A DNA stretch of 64,000 nt, taken from assembly GCA_022410635.1 (NCBI GenBank), contig JAJVDF010000492.1, positions 78,039 to 142,038 on the forward strand. Reading direction: 5' to 3'. The notes under the pieces are model-generated. The model worked only from the letters and a program-made list of their open reading frames with translations. It was not told the DNA's origin and made no database searches. The translations under genes and the position numbers were made by a program. This DNA comes from Tretioscincus oriximinensis. Its lineage: Eukaryota > Chordata > Lepidosauria > Squamata > Gymnophthalmidae. Shown piece by piece: positions 10,203 through 21,572 of the stretch (position 1 is the first letter of the stretch; every line of letters begins with the position of its first letter).

Positions 10203-12430
10203 TGATATAGAGATGTCATACTTGTAGTGGGAAGCACCAAATTTCCATGTGATTCTGATTTGTTGAATCACAGGCCTACAGGAAGGTTGGAAAAACTAAT
10301 CATGAGTGGGAGGACTGACAAATACTGACAAGTACTACTGACTGTAAGTTTATTTATTCATATTTATTTATGTGAAACAGTCTGTCTCTAAAATCAATGT
10401 ACTGAAATAATGGTATTCTTGGTGGTTGCCATTAAATACAGGGAGCATTTTTTGTGTTTGATAACCTCTCTACTAACATGATAGATGAAACTACTATCTT
10501 GACGTGTTAGGGGCTATTAGCACATCTCTCATTGGGCTCAAAGCCAGAAAACATGTAGTTACTGCCTTAATAATAGAGGCTTCTCTGCACCAGTTCAGAT
10601 CAGTGTCAGTCTTAGCAGGAGGTCAGTGTATCCCTGTCATATTAAAATCTCAGTTGATATGATATATGGGGAGGGATGACAACCTCTTCTACTATCATGA
10701 TCAAAACAAAAGAATCTCTAGCCTCATTTTTATGCCTCAGTGCTTTACGGCATGCCCACAATACACCAACATATCACAAATAGCACTATTTTAATAGTAT
10801 TTATTCCTAGTACTCAGGAAGTAGACAATAATACTTGTAGTAGTCTGTCCCATCAACTTGTTTTCTAATAATCTGTGCTTGAATGTCTGCCATTAATGAT
10901 TTAAGTATATAGTTCTTTCTTTACCATTCCATGCCCTTTCAAAGATAGGAACCTTGCCTTCGTAGCTGCTTGTCAGCATTTATTGATAAAAAAATTATGC
11001 ATAAAATATCACCAGCAGGCACATACTGTATGTCCCTCTGCATTTTCTCATCCATACTGGCATGGACAATCCTTCCATCAAAGACACAAGTTAACTCACC
11101 ATTTTATCTCAATCCCGAAGTGGTGTTGACCCAAAACAAACCTCTTGTTTTACATTATTTACATGCTTATTACTACAGAAAAAGACAACCAGGATCAGTG
11201 AAATATCCAAGCTGGTAACGATGACAGTGCAGTGGCCTAACATAGTTGTGTACCTCCTTATAACTCAAGTCATTTTTAATGGAGTTCCCTTCATATCTGC
11301 AAAGTATGTTTACATTTTTAATATCATAAAATTGCCGACTCTAATGAGATTTCAACTGACTGAGAGAGCAAGAGGTCTTTATATGTATAGGTGTCTGTGT
11401 CACTTCGTGTGTGTGTTTTCCTGTTTTTCTTCAGATGAATTAAAGTTGCTTTCAGTACAACAGCCAGATTGGAGGTCAGACTGAAATCTATTTTCTCAGC
11501 ACATGGCTTAGCTGATACTACCATTCTTTCAAATTTTAGCAACTGGGAAACACTCTTTCAGCGTTTCTGTAGCAGTCTTCAGAAGTATGAACCACTGAAA
11601 TAACACATTTTATTGTGAAATTGTGATAGTTACAGATATTCTCAATATTTGCGTTATTTTGAAGTTTCAACTCACTTTCTTCCACATAAACCAAAGTTTA
11701 AATTGCTAAAATACTTTAATGTATTTGTTCAGGAAAAGGAAATATTATGTTTACAAAACACTAAGAAAGAAATAGGAATACACTATTTTAACACTAGTTA
11801 TCAATGAATAAAAACTTATTTTGGATTTTTGGTTTTCATTAAACCCAACTTCCAACATTTTGCATCATCCAATGAACTTCTCCAATTGACACCATCTTTT
11901 GGTACATAAGGGTAATTGTTCAGTTTCCTGCCAGAAGTGTACTAATTCATGTTTGCAATAACATCAGAGTGTTCTGCACAGCCTTGTTCCTAATTTCTAA
12001 ATGAATAAGACGCCCATGGGTTGGGAATTGTCCACAATTGGCAGGAACAAAACATTCACACTGGGAAATAGTGAAGCAAATGCCAATCATTCCAAATGTA
12101 TTCTTAGGTATCTTTACAATACCTAAAAGCAGTCAATACTAGATAAATTTAAACTAAAATAGCTCAAACTATTAGAGTGTTCTAGGTATTTTACAGTCTA
12201 CATATTATGTATGTGACAGGTTTCCATCAAATCATAGCAAGGAAGTATATGTGTGTGTGTGTCAGCCAGATTTATAGAACACAGCAAGGTTAGAGAATTC
12301 AGCCTTTTCACTTTTTGGTCCAGGACTACTGTACAATCTTCTGTTTTGGGGATGGCAAAAAGCCAGAATTGGTCCTCTCAGCCATTGGATGGAAAAAGAT
12401 CATTCTCTGAAGGTAAATGTGCTGTATAGA

Positions 12431-12613
12431 TAGGGTGACCAGAAGACCCCTTTTGGGTGTGTGTCACCCAGTTTTTTCTGAGGATATTTTTTTAAAAAAA
12501 CAAAAACATTTTTTAAAAATATTTTTTTGAAAAAAGTTTCTTCAAAAAAACCTAGGAGGCACCCCAAAACCGGGTTTTCAACCACCCCAAAAAGGGGTCA
12601 TCTGGTCAGCCTA
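12431..12613. mobile_element. hAT-like foldback MITE, copy 2
   Basis: Starts TAGGGTGACCAGAAGACCCC and ends GGGGTCATCTGGTCAGCCTA, matching copy 1 (29-233). The left arm is shorter and diverged. Flanks TGTATAGA (12423-12430) and CGTATAGA (12614-12621) match at 7 of 8 positions, which fits an aged 8-bp target duplication. The interior is a T/A-rich hairpin with no coding potential. Confidence 0.78.
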
Positions 12614-12621
12614 CGTATAGA

Positions 12622-13421
12622 GGAAGGGGCCACATTATTTTACTTCTGCATTCAAGCTACAGATGCTACCTCCTTTACAATCTATTTGCTATTCCAGTCT
12701 TTCTTTTTTCTTTATTTCATTCTGTAGATTACCCCTGCCTCTAGCTCTTCAACTGGCAGGTGCAGACTGATAATAGATTGTTAGTCAAGGGCTGACAGCT
12801 GTAGCAGGGCCAGCCAAAGAGTAGAAAATGCAATTTGCCTCCAGAGTCATCAATATTACAATTTATTAGTGAACGGTTCACTCTCCCCACTTGATCTTGC
12901 CTTTTATGAAATCACATTTATAATCATTTTCCATGAGATGATGGCATTTTTATTAAATTCAAATAAGAGTTGTTGCAATCAAGTAAAGTTCATGATCTAC
13001 ACTGTATTTGAAAGTAGAATGTCTGGGTTCTTATTCTGCCTTCCTTCCCACTTTTTCTTTATTTCCCTTTACTTCTATCTATTGATCAGGTGATGCTTAC
13101 TGCTGACAGAGAAATGTGCTTTCAATTGGAATTGACTAGGACTAGAGCAGTAATCAGGAGCTGCAAATGAAAAGGTTCATTAAATGGATGAGGTTTTGAC
13201 ATGGGTAAGCTTAAATGCATACATACCATTTATTTTCTACCAGTAAAAAGCTAACCATTAAGTATTTATTTAAGAAAGTTAAGAAAGTTAAATGCAGGCT
13301 GCACACTGCACAGTTCTGTGTAAAAACAGCAAAGTATCATATGTAGTTGGAATTACTGTCAACCTCAAAACAAATCACCTGATTATTTTTATTAATGTTA
13401 AAAAAACATGTCTGCTTAAGA
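12622..13421. other. Unannotated AT-rich stretch
   Basis: No repeat or gene recognised. Confidence 0.4.
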
Positions 13422-13794
13422 GTTACAAGGATGGTGAGTGGTCTGGAAACCATGTCCTNTGAGGGTTAAAGGATCTAGGGATATTTAGTCTGCAAAAGGG
13501 GAGACTGAGAGGAGACCTGATAGCTGTCTATAAATATCTGAAGGAATGTCACAGAGCATTGTTCTCGTTGGCACATGGAAGGACTAGAAACAATGGGATG
13601 ATACAGCAGGGGAGTAGATTTAGATTATATATCAGAAAAAAACTTTCTAACAGTCAGGGTGATAAACCAGTGGAACCAGACTTCAAACAGAGACTGGACA
13701 GTCATCTGTCTGGGATGGTTTAATGAATCCTGCATTGAGCAGGGGGTTGGACTCCATGACCCTGGAGGTCCCTTCCAACTCTATGATTCTATGA
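13422..13794 (+). mobile_element. CR1 LINE 3' fragment, old subfamily
   Basis: Reads through degraded CR1 ORF2 C-terminal sequence (GGGGAGACTGAGAGGAGACC, 'RRLRGD'-like) into the classic CR1 3' end, GGGTTGGACTCCATGACCCT and ending ATTCTATGA. The 3' end differs from the TTATGTTC-ending CR1 copies in the window, so this is a separate and probably older subfamily. It is 5'-truncated, with deletions and no intact frame. Confidence 0.85.
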
Positions 13795-14357
13795 AATGAC
13801 GGAATCTCACACAAAATGGGCAGTTGAGTGTCATATTGGTCTTAATTCTGATTTAAATCGCAGCTTCATCTCTCTTCCCAGTTCTTTCTGCATTTACCTT
13901 GCTAGTTTTACTACAATAACTGGAGCATATGGTATCTCACTTAATTGGTAGGATGGTTTGCAAACTGTACCAATGTAAATAATTAAATGTGCTATATGTC
14001 CCTACACCTGCTCTCTGCTCAGATTTGGCTTTCAATGAGGTACATTATGCCTTTCCAGAACAAACAACAGTACTGCTTATTGCAGACCACTACTATTCCA
14101 GATTACAGGGCTCTTAGTACAGTTCTAATCTGAAATATCACTAGCCTTTGGACTACTTGGCTCCTTACTCTGAATTACCAGACAAATAATGGTCCAGTTA
14201 AAAAATGGAGGTTCAGATGTTATACAATTCACATTTCTTTGGAATGGAATTATAATTTAAATATGACTTTACATTATACTGGGAAGAGTCATATCCTTAC
14301 GTTGTATTGGGAAGAATTGTATCTTGTTACATTGCCAATGAGTCCAGCATCTTCATT

Positions 14358-14600
14358 TGAAGAAGAGGAGGAGGGGGGGGGAGAAAGAGAACTGGGTTTT
14401 TATACCCCACTTTTCCCACAGGAAGGGACTCAAGGCATCTTAAAACTACTTTTTTTACCCAAGGGCTAACATTCTATCTCTCCCCCCCCCTACACTGTGG
14501 AGGTATTCATTTATCTAATGGCAAAGTGCTGGATGAAGCTGAGGCTAGAAAAGGGCACTCACCCCACAGCTGACACAGGTCTCCAAGAATGGGTCTCTTT
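14358..14600 (-). mobile_element. tRNA-derived SINE, degraded
   Basis: On the plus strand it begins with a GAAGAAGAGG run (the reversed TTC-type SINE tail) and then TTTTATACCCCACTTTTCCC, the reversed SINE 3' body. It continues toward a degraded tRNA-like head with a poly-C interruption near 14483. It is related to the better preserved SINEs at 32846-33148 and 59547-59866. Confidence 0.6.
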
Positions 14601-14969
14601 GTACATAAAAAAAATCTGTACTTTGTTCATTGCTACCCAACTGAATATTTAAGACAGATGTATAAAAAAGAAATAAGTTATTTTTACTGAATAAATTTCT
14701 TGTGATAGGTAACAGGGTTTGTATAAGAGAGGCCTGTGATCCAAAGATTTAAATTAACATAACATAAGAACATAAGAAGAGCCATACTGGATCAGGCCAC
14801 AGCCCATCGAGTCCAGCATTCTGTGTCACACAAAGGCCCACCAGATGCACCTGGGCAGTCCGAACAGAGGAAAGCAAAATATGCTGCTCCTGTTCGTGAC
14901 TCCCTGCAAATGGTATTTCAAAAGTCCTGCCTGTTGCTCCATCCCGGAGGCTACATCCAGACAACTATC

Positions 14970-15395
14970 TTAGTATCCATTTATACCCTTAGTGTCCATA
15001 AACCTGTCTAGTCCTNNNNNNNNNNNNNNNNNNNNNNNNNNNNNNNNNNNNNNNNTTGTGTTGTGTGATAGAGAAAACATTTTTTCTCTATTCACCCTGT
15101 CGATCCCATGCATGATTTTGTACACTTCAATCAGATCACCCCTCAAACGTCTCCTTTCAAGGCTGAAGAGGCCTAGACGTTGCAGCCTTGCTTCGTAAGG
15201 GAGGTGCTCCAGACCCTTGATCATTTTTGTTGCCCTTTTCTGCACCTTCTCCAGTTCCAAAATATCCCTCTTGAGATGTGGTGACCAGAATTGGACACAG
15301 TATTCCAAATGTGGCCTCACCACAGATTTATAAAGAGGCAGCTTATGTTCAAAATTAATCAGGCTTTTATGTCCACTCCATAGTGTTTTTAGCAC
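14970..15395 (-). pseudogene. CR1 ORF2 reverse transcriptase C-terminus
   Basis: This is a 141-codon open frame encoding the C-terminal end of a CR1-clade non-LTR reverse transcriptase. Signature blocks are [20 protein letters not shown] near residues 25-45 and [17 protein letters not shown] near 80-100, ending with a LDRFMDTKGI block. Full CR1 ORF2 is about 900-1000 residues, so this is a truncated relic. Part of the frame passes through the n run. The first Met is internal to the ancestral protein and does not mark a real start. Confidence 0.85.
15016..15055. other. Assembly gap (40 n)
   Basis: A run of forty n inside a CR1 copy, probably a repeat-induced gap of nominal size. The true length is unknown. 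Confidence 0.95.
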
Positions 15396-15841
15396 TTAAA
15401 ACTATATTTAAATGGTAAACCAAGGAATTCAGAACAATTGTGAGTACTGAATATTTTTGTATAATTTCAGACCATTCTGATTTCCTAAATCCTAAAAAAA
15501 CCCCTCATTATTATTGTCAAGACTGTAAATAAGCCTTCAAATACTTTAAAAGTGTGTTAGAAAATTGAATGGCTCTTTAAGAATTAGGTGGGGATTTTTG
15601 AATCTCTGCCTGTATCAAGGGATAGTGAAAGAATAAAATGCTAGAAGGGCAGTGCTTTCTTCTGGAATATCTAACTCTGTGGAATAAGTAAGCAATGCAG
15701 TATATTATTTGCATGAATGCCTCATTTAGCACTAGCCTTCCCATGCTCTAAGATCAATGGAGGGTATTTCCAAGTTAACATACATTGCTTCATCTGTGCA
15801 TTTTTTCTTAAAAAGGTGGGGGGAGAGAAAGGAGGCTAATT

Positions 15842-16386
15842 TTTTAAAAANAATTTTATTATTTACAAATAAGTTCATATACATATAAATAAAAACAGAC
15901 ACATACATACAAAGAAACACCCTCCTCCCCACCCCCCTGATCGGGATGTATAAAGAAATGACGTATTGACATAATGATTCTAAATTGGAAGATATGGCAT
16001 ATACAGTGAAACAACAGTGAGTTACAATTGTCAGAAAAGGAACATCCTATTAATTTCCACCAATTTATTAACCACTTCTTCCTGTTAGGAATGGTTTGTA
16101 TCACCTTGTTCGTCATAATTTCTATCAAATAATCCCACGACAATTCCGCCGTCCATTTTTGTTTATCCCGCCACCCTCTAGCTAATACAATGTGGGCTGC
16201 CCATAAGGCCCTTTGTATTATGCAATTATCCTCTGAAGTATGATTAAAATTTGGTGATCTTGTGGTAATCCAGAATTCATTATCATCTGGAATGTCCAGA
16301 TGTAACATTCGGTTAATTTCCCTTTTATCATATTCTTGAATGATGATACCTCTGGACATTCCGCCCACATATGTATATAGCTATCA
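15842..16386 (-). mobile_element. 5'-truncated L1 with target duplication
   Basis: This is a minus-strand insertion whose 3' A-rich end lies at the left. Reading leftward from 16386 it contains L1 ORF2 C-terminal coding sequence and a short 3' UTR with AATAAA near the A-rich end. It is flanked by a 9-bp direct repeat AGGCTAATT (15833-15841 and 16387-16395), consistent with target-primed reverse transcription. The 5' truncation is at 16386. Confidence 0.75.
15859..16368 (-). pseudogene. L1 ORF2 C-terminal fragment
   Basis: The frame is open for 169 codons. Residues near 45-95 (IIQRALWAAHIVLARGWRD, then a Trp-rich LINWWKL block) match the layout of the extreme C-terminus of L1 ORF2, where a 'AA...A..W' block follows the Cys-rich domain. 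It aligns by eye with the fragment at 58276-58793 (MAAQATIAMGWKD). The reverse transcriptase and endonuclease domains are absent. The C-terminal residues are probably read-through into 3' UTR. Confidence 0.6.
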
Positions 16387-16411
16387 AGGCTAATTACTAT
16401 AGGATACTATT

Positions 16412-16800
16412 GAACATAAGAACCCAACAGCCATCAGGCTAGGGCCCATCTAGTCCAGCATTCTGTCTCACAGAGGCTCACCAATTGCACCTGGGCAGTC
16501 TCAACAGAAGAAGGCAAAAACTTCTCCTATGGTATTTCATGAATAATACCTGTTGCTCCCTCCCATAGGCAGTTTCAAAAGATCCACCCTAGTAGTTATT
16601 TATACCCTTGGCGTCCATAAATGTATCTAATCCTGTCCTGAAGTTATCCAGGCTGCTAGTTATCACCACCTCTTCTGGAAGTAAATTCCACAGGCTGATG
16701 TCCCTCTGGGTGAAAAAATACTTTCCTTTGTGTGTTCCCACTCTTCTGTTGCTTGCTGACCCTTGTCTTTAACACACCTTTGTTGTTCTCAGTCTTGTTC
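16412..16800 (-). mobile_element. CR1 LINE 3' fragment
   Basis: The plus strand starts AACATAAGAACCCAACAGCC, the reversed tail of a diverged CR1 subfamily. It continues through the reversed 3' UTR to the reversed ORF2 end, where CCTCTTCTGGAAGTAAATTC reads back as the 'LWNLLPEE' block. The frame is broken. Only the last part of ORF2 survives. Confidence 0.8.
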
Positions 16801-16884
16801 CTCAATATAGTGTGTCTAACATTATGTACTGTAACCTACCTTGGTAGTTTTTTGGTTTAAGCGTAAACGTCCCCAAAATGGAGT

Positions 16885-17480
16885 AATGTACACACAGNCA
16901 CATACACATATGGGGAAGAAAAAACCAAATTAGAAAACAGTGAAGTGGATTTAAATCCACTCCACTTCCCCCCTTCTGCCCTGCTCCATTTCTATTCTGC
17001 TTCATTGGTCTGATACAGAGCAGGAAAACTGCGGAGCCTGTGCTTGATGTGCAAATGCTGATAGCATGGCTGTTTTTTTAATAAAATAAATCCCTGCCTT
17101 TGTGTACAGTTTCCAGTTGTGTAAAAAGCAGGGTTTGCCGATAGGTGGTCTTCCAGCTCCTAAGGAACCATAAACAGGCCCAAGGGAGGGTGTGTCCATG
17201 TATGTCCAAAGAAGCAGATCCCTGTGGGGTCCATTTATTAACTTCTGCTGCTCCAGCATGGNATATGTATACCTTCAGTGGGGAGAACCACAGCAATCTT
17301 CTGCTGTAGAACTATCTCTTATGGCGAACCATTGCCAGAGTTCACTTAACACAAATTGTTTTAAGCTGCTCTTTTGGCATGGTTTTCAGAGAGAATGTCA
17401 TTCTGACTATGCAAATGGTGCACAATGAAAGCATTTCCCATTTGGAGTAAATAGGGAATGTGTGTGCCCATTGCAAAGCA
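16885..17480 (+). repeat. Uncharacterised interspersed repeat X, copy A
   Basis: The left part (AAACAGTGAAGTGGATTTAA and the following C/T-rich block) and the right part (GCATTTCCCATTTGGAGTAA) both match 36830-37670. The right part also matches near 55995-56015. There is no intact frame, and I recognise no terminal repeats or A-tail, so the class is unknown. Copy A differs internally from copy B, so one or both are rearranged. Confidence 0.5.
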
Positions 17481-18271
17481 AAACAACATTTGCACCTGTT
17501 TTTTCACATAGTGGGAACACAGCCACACAAATATATGTATTATATTGTAGTCATGAAAGGTGGCCATGTAGCTGAAATAATCCTGCTGTTTCCAAACACT
17601 GATGCTGGTACAGTAGGAAAAGACATTAGTAAACATACCTTTTCAGGGACAGAACAAACAAGATACGAAGACACCATCCACTAAGGTTGCAGTTTGTTTT
17701 ACATGTGAAAACAGTCTCTGATTTTGATTAGAGGACGCAGGGGGAAATAATGTTTGACCTATTTCTGGTTCTAGATTGATTTCTCACAGTTATTTTTAGT
17801 TTATTGAGAGGAAAAAGAGGCACTTATAGGGGTCTCTCTGCTCTGAATTGCAATCATATAGCAGCCAACATAGTGTTTGCACCAAGAAAATGGTGAGGGA
17901 CAAGAAAGGGCATAAAAACAAGCCAAATGTTCTTTTAAATTCAGACAGGTTTAAACCTGCCTAAATCTAAGAACTAAATAAACAAATATCTTAACAATAT
18001 TTAAAATTAAATTTATCATCATGTATTATTAGTCAGATTTCAGATTTTTTTGGTAATTCTTTAATAGCAGCTTACCATTAATGCAACAATTCTACATAAA
18101 ATAATAATGTAAATTAATTTATTATAAAGGATAAGTCATATATTGTTGAAAGGCAGAATTATTTATCCTAGTCTTTGTTGGTGGACAGTTCAGTGAAAGT
18201 ATCAACCCAGTGGAGTAGCAGCAACAAAAGCAAAATCAGTGTTGAAGATCATAAGGTAAGGAATTGAAAAT
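17481..18271. other. Unannotated AT-rich stretch
   Basis: No gene or repeat recognised. It becomes strongly AT-rich at 17935-18150. Confidence 0.4.
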
Positions 18272-18612
18272 AAGTCAGAAAGTGTTGTTTTGCCTCTTTA
18301 TAAATCTATGGTGAGGCCACATTTGGAATGTTGTGTTCAATTCTGGTCACCACATCTGAAGAGGGATATTATGGAACTAGAGCAGGTGCAGAAAAGGGCA
18401 CCAAGATCAAAGGACTGGAGCGCCTCCCTTATGAACTCAGGCTGCAATGTATGGGACTCTTCAGCCTCGAAAGACATCGTTTGAGAGGTGATCTCATTGA
18501 GGTGTATAAAATCATGCATGGGGAGATAAGGTGAACAGAGGAAATTATTTATCACTCAGAATTAGGACCAGGGTGCATTCCTTGAAACTAATGGGCAGGA
18601 CAGTGAGAACCT
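18272..18612 (+). mobile_element. CR1 LINE internal fragment
   Basis: Encodes the CR1 ORF2 C-terminal region in pieces. The '[20 protein letters not shown]' block is followed by a frameshift at about 18400, after which '[17 protein letters not shown]' continues in another frame. It stops before the 3' UTR, so both ends are truncated. It lies about 90 bp upstream of another same-strand CR1 that begins inside the same ORF2 region, so the two overlap in element coordinates and are separate insertions or a rearranged pair. Confidence 0.85.
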
Positions 18613-18699
18613 TTCAGTCAGCTTCTGCCAGTTTTGAGTTTTTTTNAAAAAAATATTTTGAGTTTCATTAAGGCTTGACATTTAGACTAATTCAGACAA

Positions 18700-19303
18700 G
18701 ACATTTTGGAACTGGAGAAGGTGCAGAAAAGGGCAAAAAATGATCAAGGGTCTGGAGCACCCCCCTTACGAAGTCAGGCTGCAATGTCTGGGCCTCTTCA
18801 GCCTTGAAAGGCGGCATCTGAGAGGTGATCTGATTGAAGTGTACAAAATCATGCATGGGATGGACAGGGTGAATAGAAAAAAATGTTTTCTCTATCACAC
18901 AACACAAGGACCAGAAGGCACTCCTTAAAACTGTTGGGTAGAAAAGTAAGAACAGACAAAGGAAAATATTTTATCACCCAGAGGGTCATCGGCCTGTGGA
19001 ATTTACTTCCTGAAGAGGTAGTGGTAGCTAACAGCTTGGATAGTTTCAAGACAGGACTAGACAGGTTTATGGACACCAAGGGTATAAATGGATACTAGGA
19101 TGGATGTCTGGATGTTGCCTCCGGGATGGAGCAGCAGGCAGGACTCCTGAAATACCATTTGCAGGGAGTCATGAACAGGAGCATATTTTGCTTTCCTCTG
19201 TTCGGACTGCCCAGTTGCATCTGGTGGGCCTCTGTGTGACACAGAACGCTGGACTTGATGGGCTGTGGCCTGATCCAGTATGGCTCTTCTTATGTTCTTA
19301 AGA
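18700..19303 (+). mobile_element. CR1 LINE 3' portion
   Basis: Starts inside ORF2 (GGAACTGGAGAAGGTGCAGA), runs through the stop and the whole 3' UTR, and ends in CTTCTTATGTTCTTA. It is among the better preserved CR1 3' ends here and a good reference for the fragments at 20810, 30746, 41402, 53061 and 59156. Confidence 0.92.
18740..19098 (+). pseudogene. CR1 ORF2 C-terminus, one frameshift
   Basis: The coding relic reads '[20 protein letters not shown]' in one frame to about 18890, then switches frame at a run of A residues and continues with 'RVIGLWNLLPEEVV' and 'LDRFMDTKGINGY' before a stop at about 19098. The frame switch fits a one-base loss in the A run. It is a dead fragment of the reverse transcriptase C-terminal region. 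Confidence 0.85.
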
Positions 19304-20809
19304 CTGTTTAGCTTGAAAATACTATTTCTATGTATACTCTTATGTATGCAATTCTGTTGTTTCTATCAAATGTACTAATTGTGGGCTAATTTTCAAGCCA
19401 GGTTGCATTGGAACACTTTCCTGTTGTCACGGACTCAAATGCGGATAGAATCACAATGGTTATTCCAGAGAGTTAGATGTAATAAAATTGAGTCATAATT
19501 GCTTATCTGCAGCGTACAATGTGAAGTTTTATTTTGCTTGACTTGTTAGCCAGCATCAGGACTACGCAAGCCAATCCAACATTCTAGCTACAACGGTACC
19601 AAAACATAAGGAATGTTTGAATACTAGAAATAGCTGATAGCAAATGTGGTTGGACCTGAAATGTGTTATTTGTGGCAAGTGGTAAATGTAAGCAGAATAT
19701 GGGCAAGGCAGAAGAAAAGGGCAAAGTTAATTTGGAAAGAAGAGAGGGTTGTTAGAGAGGAAAGGGAAGTTTTCAAAATCTGCCAAAGAGAATCATAAGA
19801 TGCCGATATTAACAGACTAAGACAGAAAGAAGAGATGGAGGGAGATACTACAAAACAGATGGAAAGATAAGATAAGAAGGAAAGAGAATTCATTTCTTAT
19901 CTCAGCCTGAAAGCTTTACCTTGAAGCTAAATAAAACTTCGAGAAATGGAGACCAGGAAACTGTTGCACCAATAACCCTTTTTGTGCAAAGATAAGCAAG
20001 TAAAACTTTTACATCCTGGTGGAGTATAACATCTGCCTTTGGGTAACTAATTCACAGAAAGCAATATGATTTTTCTCTCTTGCAGCTCTTGTGTAGACAG
20101 TTCCCGTTCATTTTCAGATAGATGGTTAGATGTATTAGATGATAAGCTGTATTAGAATGAGGAAAGTAAGGTAAAAAGACGGGCCTTTCTTATACTTATC
20201 TGCGAAACAGTTGGATTTCAGGAATACGGTATTTATACCACATTTTCCATTGAACGGTCCCTAAAAAAACCCACATATACCCCAAACCTATTTGTTGTAG
20301 GCAGCTTAACAGCTGTCCATATGTTGTTCTGTATTAATATAACACCGTATGCACAGCACTTTCTAGTAATTGTGTCCTGGTTCCTATGATTCCATTTTCA
20401 CATTATCTATACCACCATCTTGTCCAATCTTGACTAAGAATAGGTGGGATATCCAGTATTTCAACACAAGGTCTAGCAGGAGCAGGAATGTTTGTGGTCT
20501 AGGTGTGTGAATGGGCCCAGCTGGTCCAATCCAGATATTAAGTGGTCTGAAATGGTTTTCAGGGATGATTCCATTCAGGTAAGTGCAAACTAAGTCAAAA
20601 ACAGGATTGATNAAATGAGAAAGATAGGCAGTTTGAAAAACGTATTTTCTACAATGTATCCAGGAGTAGACCACAGCTATAATTTATTTCTGTTGCTTAT
20701 GTATACAAGCACTTTCTGAATAGGATCTTGATTTAATATTTAAATAATACATGTATGATTATTGAAAATTTACTGATCTGCACCTGTTTTGATGCTGTCT
20801 CTGAGATGA
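19304..20809. other. Unannotated stretch
   Basis: A purine-rich tract at about 19690-19890 gives a Ser/Leu-rich reverse-strand frame that is compositional. A 96-codon minus-strand frame at 20384-20674 has no recognisable motif. Confidence 0.4.
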
Positions 20810-20985
20810 AACAGAATGCAGGATTCTTGAAATACCATTTGCAGGACATCAAGAACTGGTGAAGATTTTGCCTTCTTCTGTCCCAGACTGCCCAGGTGCA
20901 ATTGGTGGGCCTCTGTGTGAGACAGAATGCTGGGCTAGATGGGCTCTGGTCTGATTCAACAGGTTTTTATGAGTTATTCGTATGC
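20810..20985 (+). mobile_element. CR1 3' UTR fragment
   Basis: Matches the 3' UTR of the 18700-19303 copy: GAAATACCATTTGCAGG, GACTGCCCAGGTGCAATTGG and GTGGGCCTCTGTGTGAGACA. It ends in a degraded tail. It contains no ORF2 sequence and is older than the copies with intact tails. Confidence 0.8.
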
Positions 20986-21073
20986 ATTTCCATAAGCAGG
21001 TCAGTCTTAATTATTATTTATTTACTTATTTATTTCATATATCCACAATATTCCACAGCAAAGCAGGGAGATT

Positions 21074-21113
21074 GTGGAATAAACCAGTCCACACAATGCT
21101 TTATTGTGGAATG
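21074..21113. mobile_element. Fragment related to the ATTCCAC MITE
   Basis: GTGGAATAAACCAGTCCACA followed by CAATGCTTTATTGTGGAAT matches the reverse complement of the core of the element at 2132-2271. It sits in AT-rich DNA, and full ends could not be defined. Confidence 0.5.
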
Positions 21114-21572
21114 TGGCTTTCTACATAGAGGGACCCACCTCCTCCGAAGATGGGAGAAAACAAGCAAGCAGGAGGAGCGTTAAAAGTCACTTTCAGTTTC
21201 AGCACCCTGGAGAGCTCCTGCTTTGCCAGCTGTATCAGTGATGTATTTCAGCCCCTGCTGAAGTCTGCATGATCATAGAAACAGATGTTGAGATTTGAGT
21301 ACAAAAGAAAGTAAAATGGAGATGTAGAAGAAAGAGACTCGAGTCATGTTTCAGGTTTACATGGATCTCCCATAGAAGGCAGGATGCACAGATGTTTTAT
21401 AGGGGATCCAAAGTGGGCGGTGCCACATGTGCAGGTGACTTGGTAATCTGGCTTGCTTCCTGTGGCTGGAATGAAAGAGAAAGTCCCAGTAGTCATTTTC
21501 CAAAGACTTCATTGACTGCTCAAGTCTTTGCAAGTTCATCAGAGCACATAGTTAGAGGAAGTAACTTACTGA

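Larger units (their letters stand above)
7819..12422. other. AT-rich stretch with simple repeats
   Basis: Apart from the entries at 8469 and 10173, I recognise only a short (TA)n at about 9630-9642 and generic AT-rich DNA. Open frames reach 87 codons without recognisable motifs. Confidence 0.45.
14757..15397 (-). mobile_element. CR1 LINE 3' portion with assembly gap
   Basis: The reverse strand carries the end of CR1 ORF2, a 3' untranslated region and the tail CTTATGTTCTTATGTT. The plus strand therefore starts AACATAAGAACATAAGAAGA. The 5' truncation is near 15397. A 40-n gap (15016-15055) removes part of ORF2. The copy shares its 3' UTR (GCCTCCGGGATGGAGCA...) with 18700-19303, 41402-41826 and 53061-53298. 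Confidence 0.9.

Noticed and set aside
14970..19098. Host protein-coding gene from the longer reverse-transcriptase-like frames
   Set aside because: All recognised residues match CR1 or L1 ORF2 C-termini, they are truncated and frameshifted, and they lie in elements with retrotransposon 3' ends.
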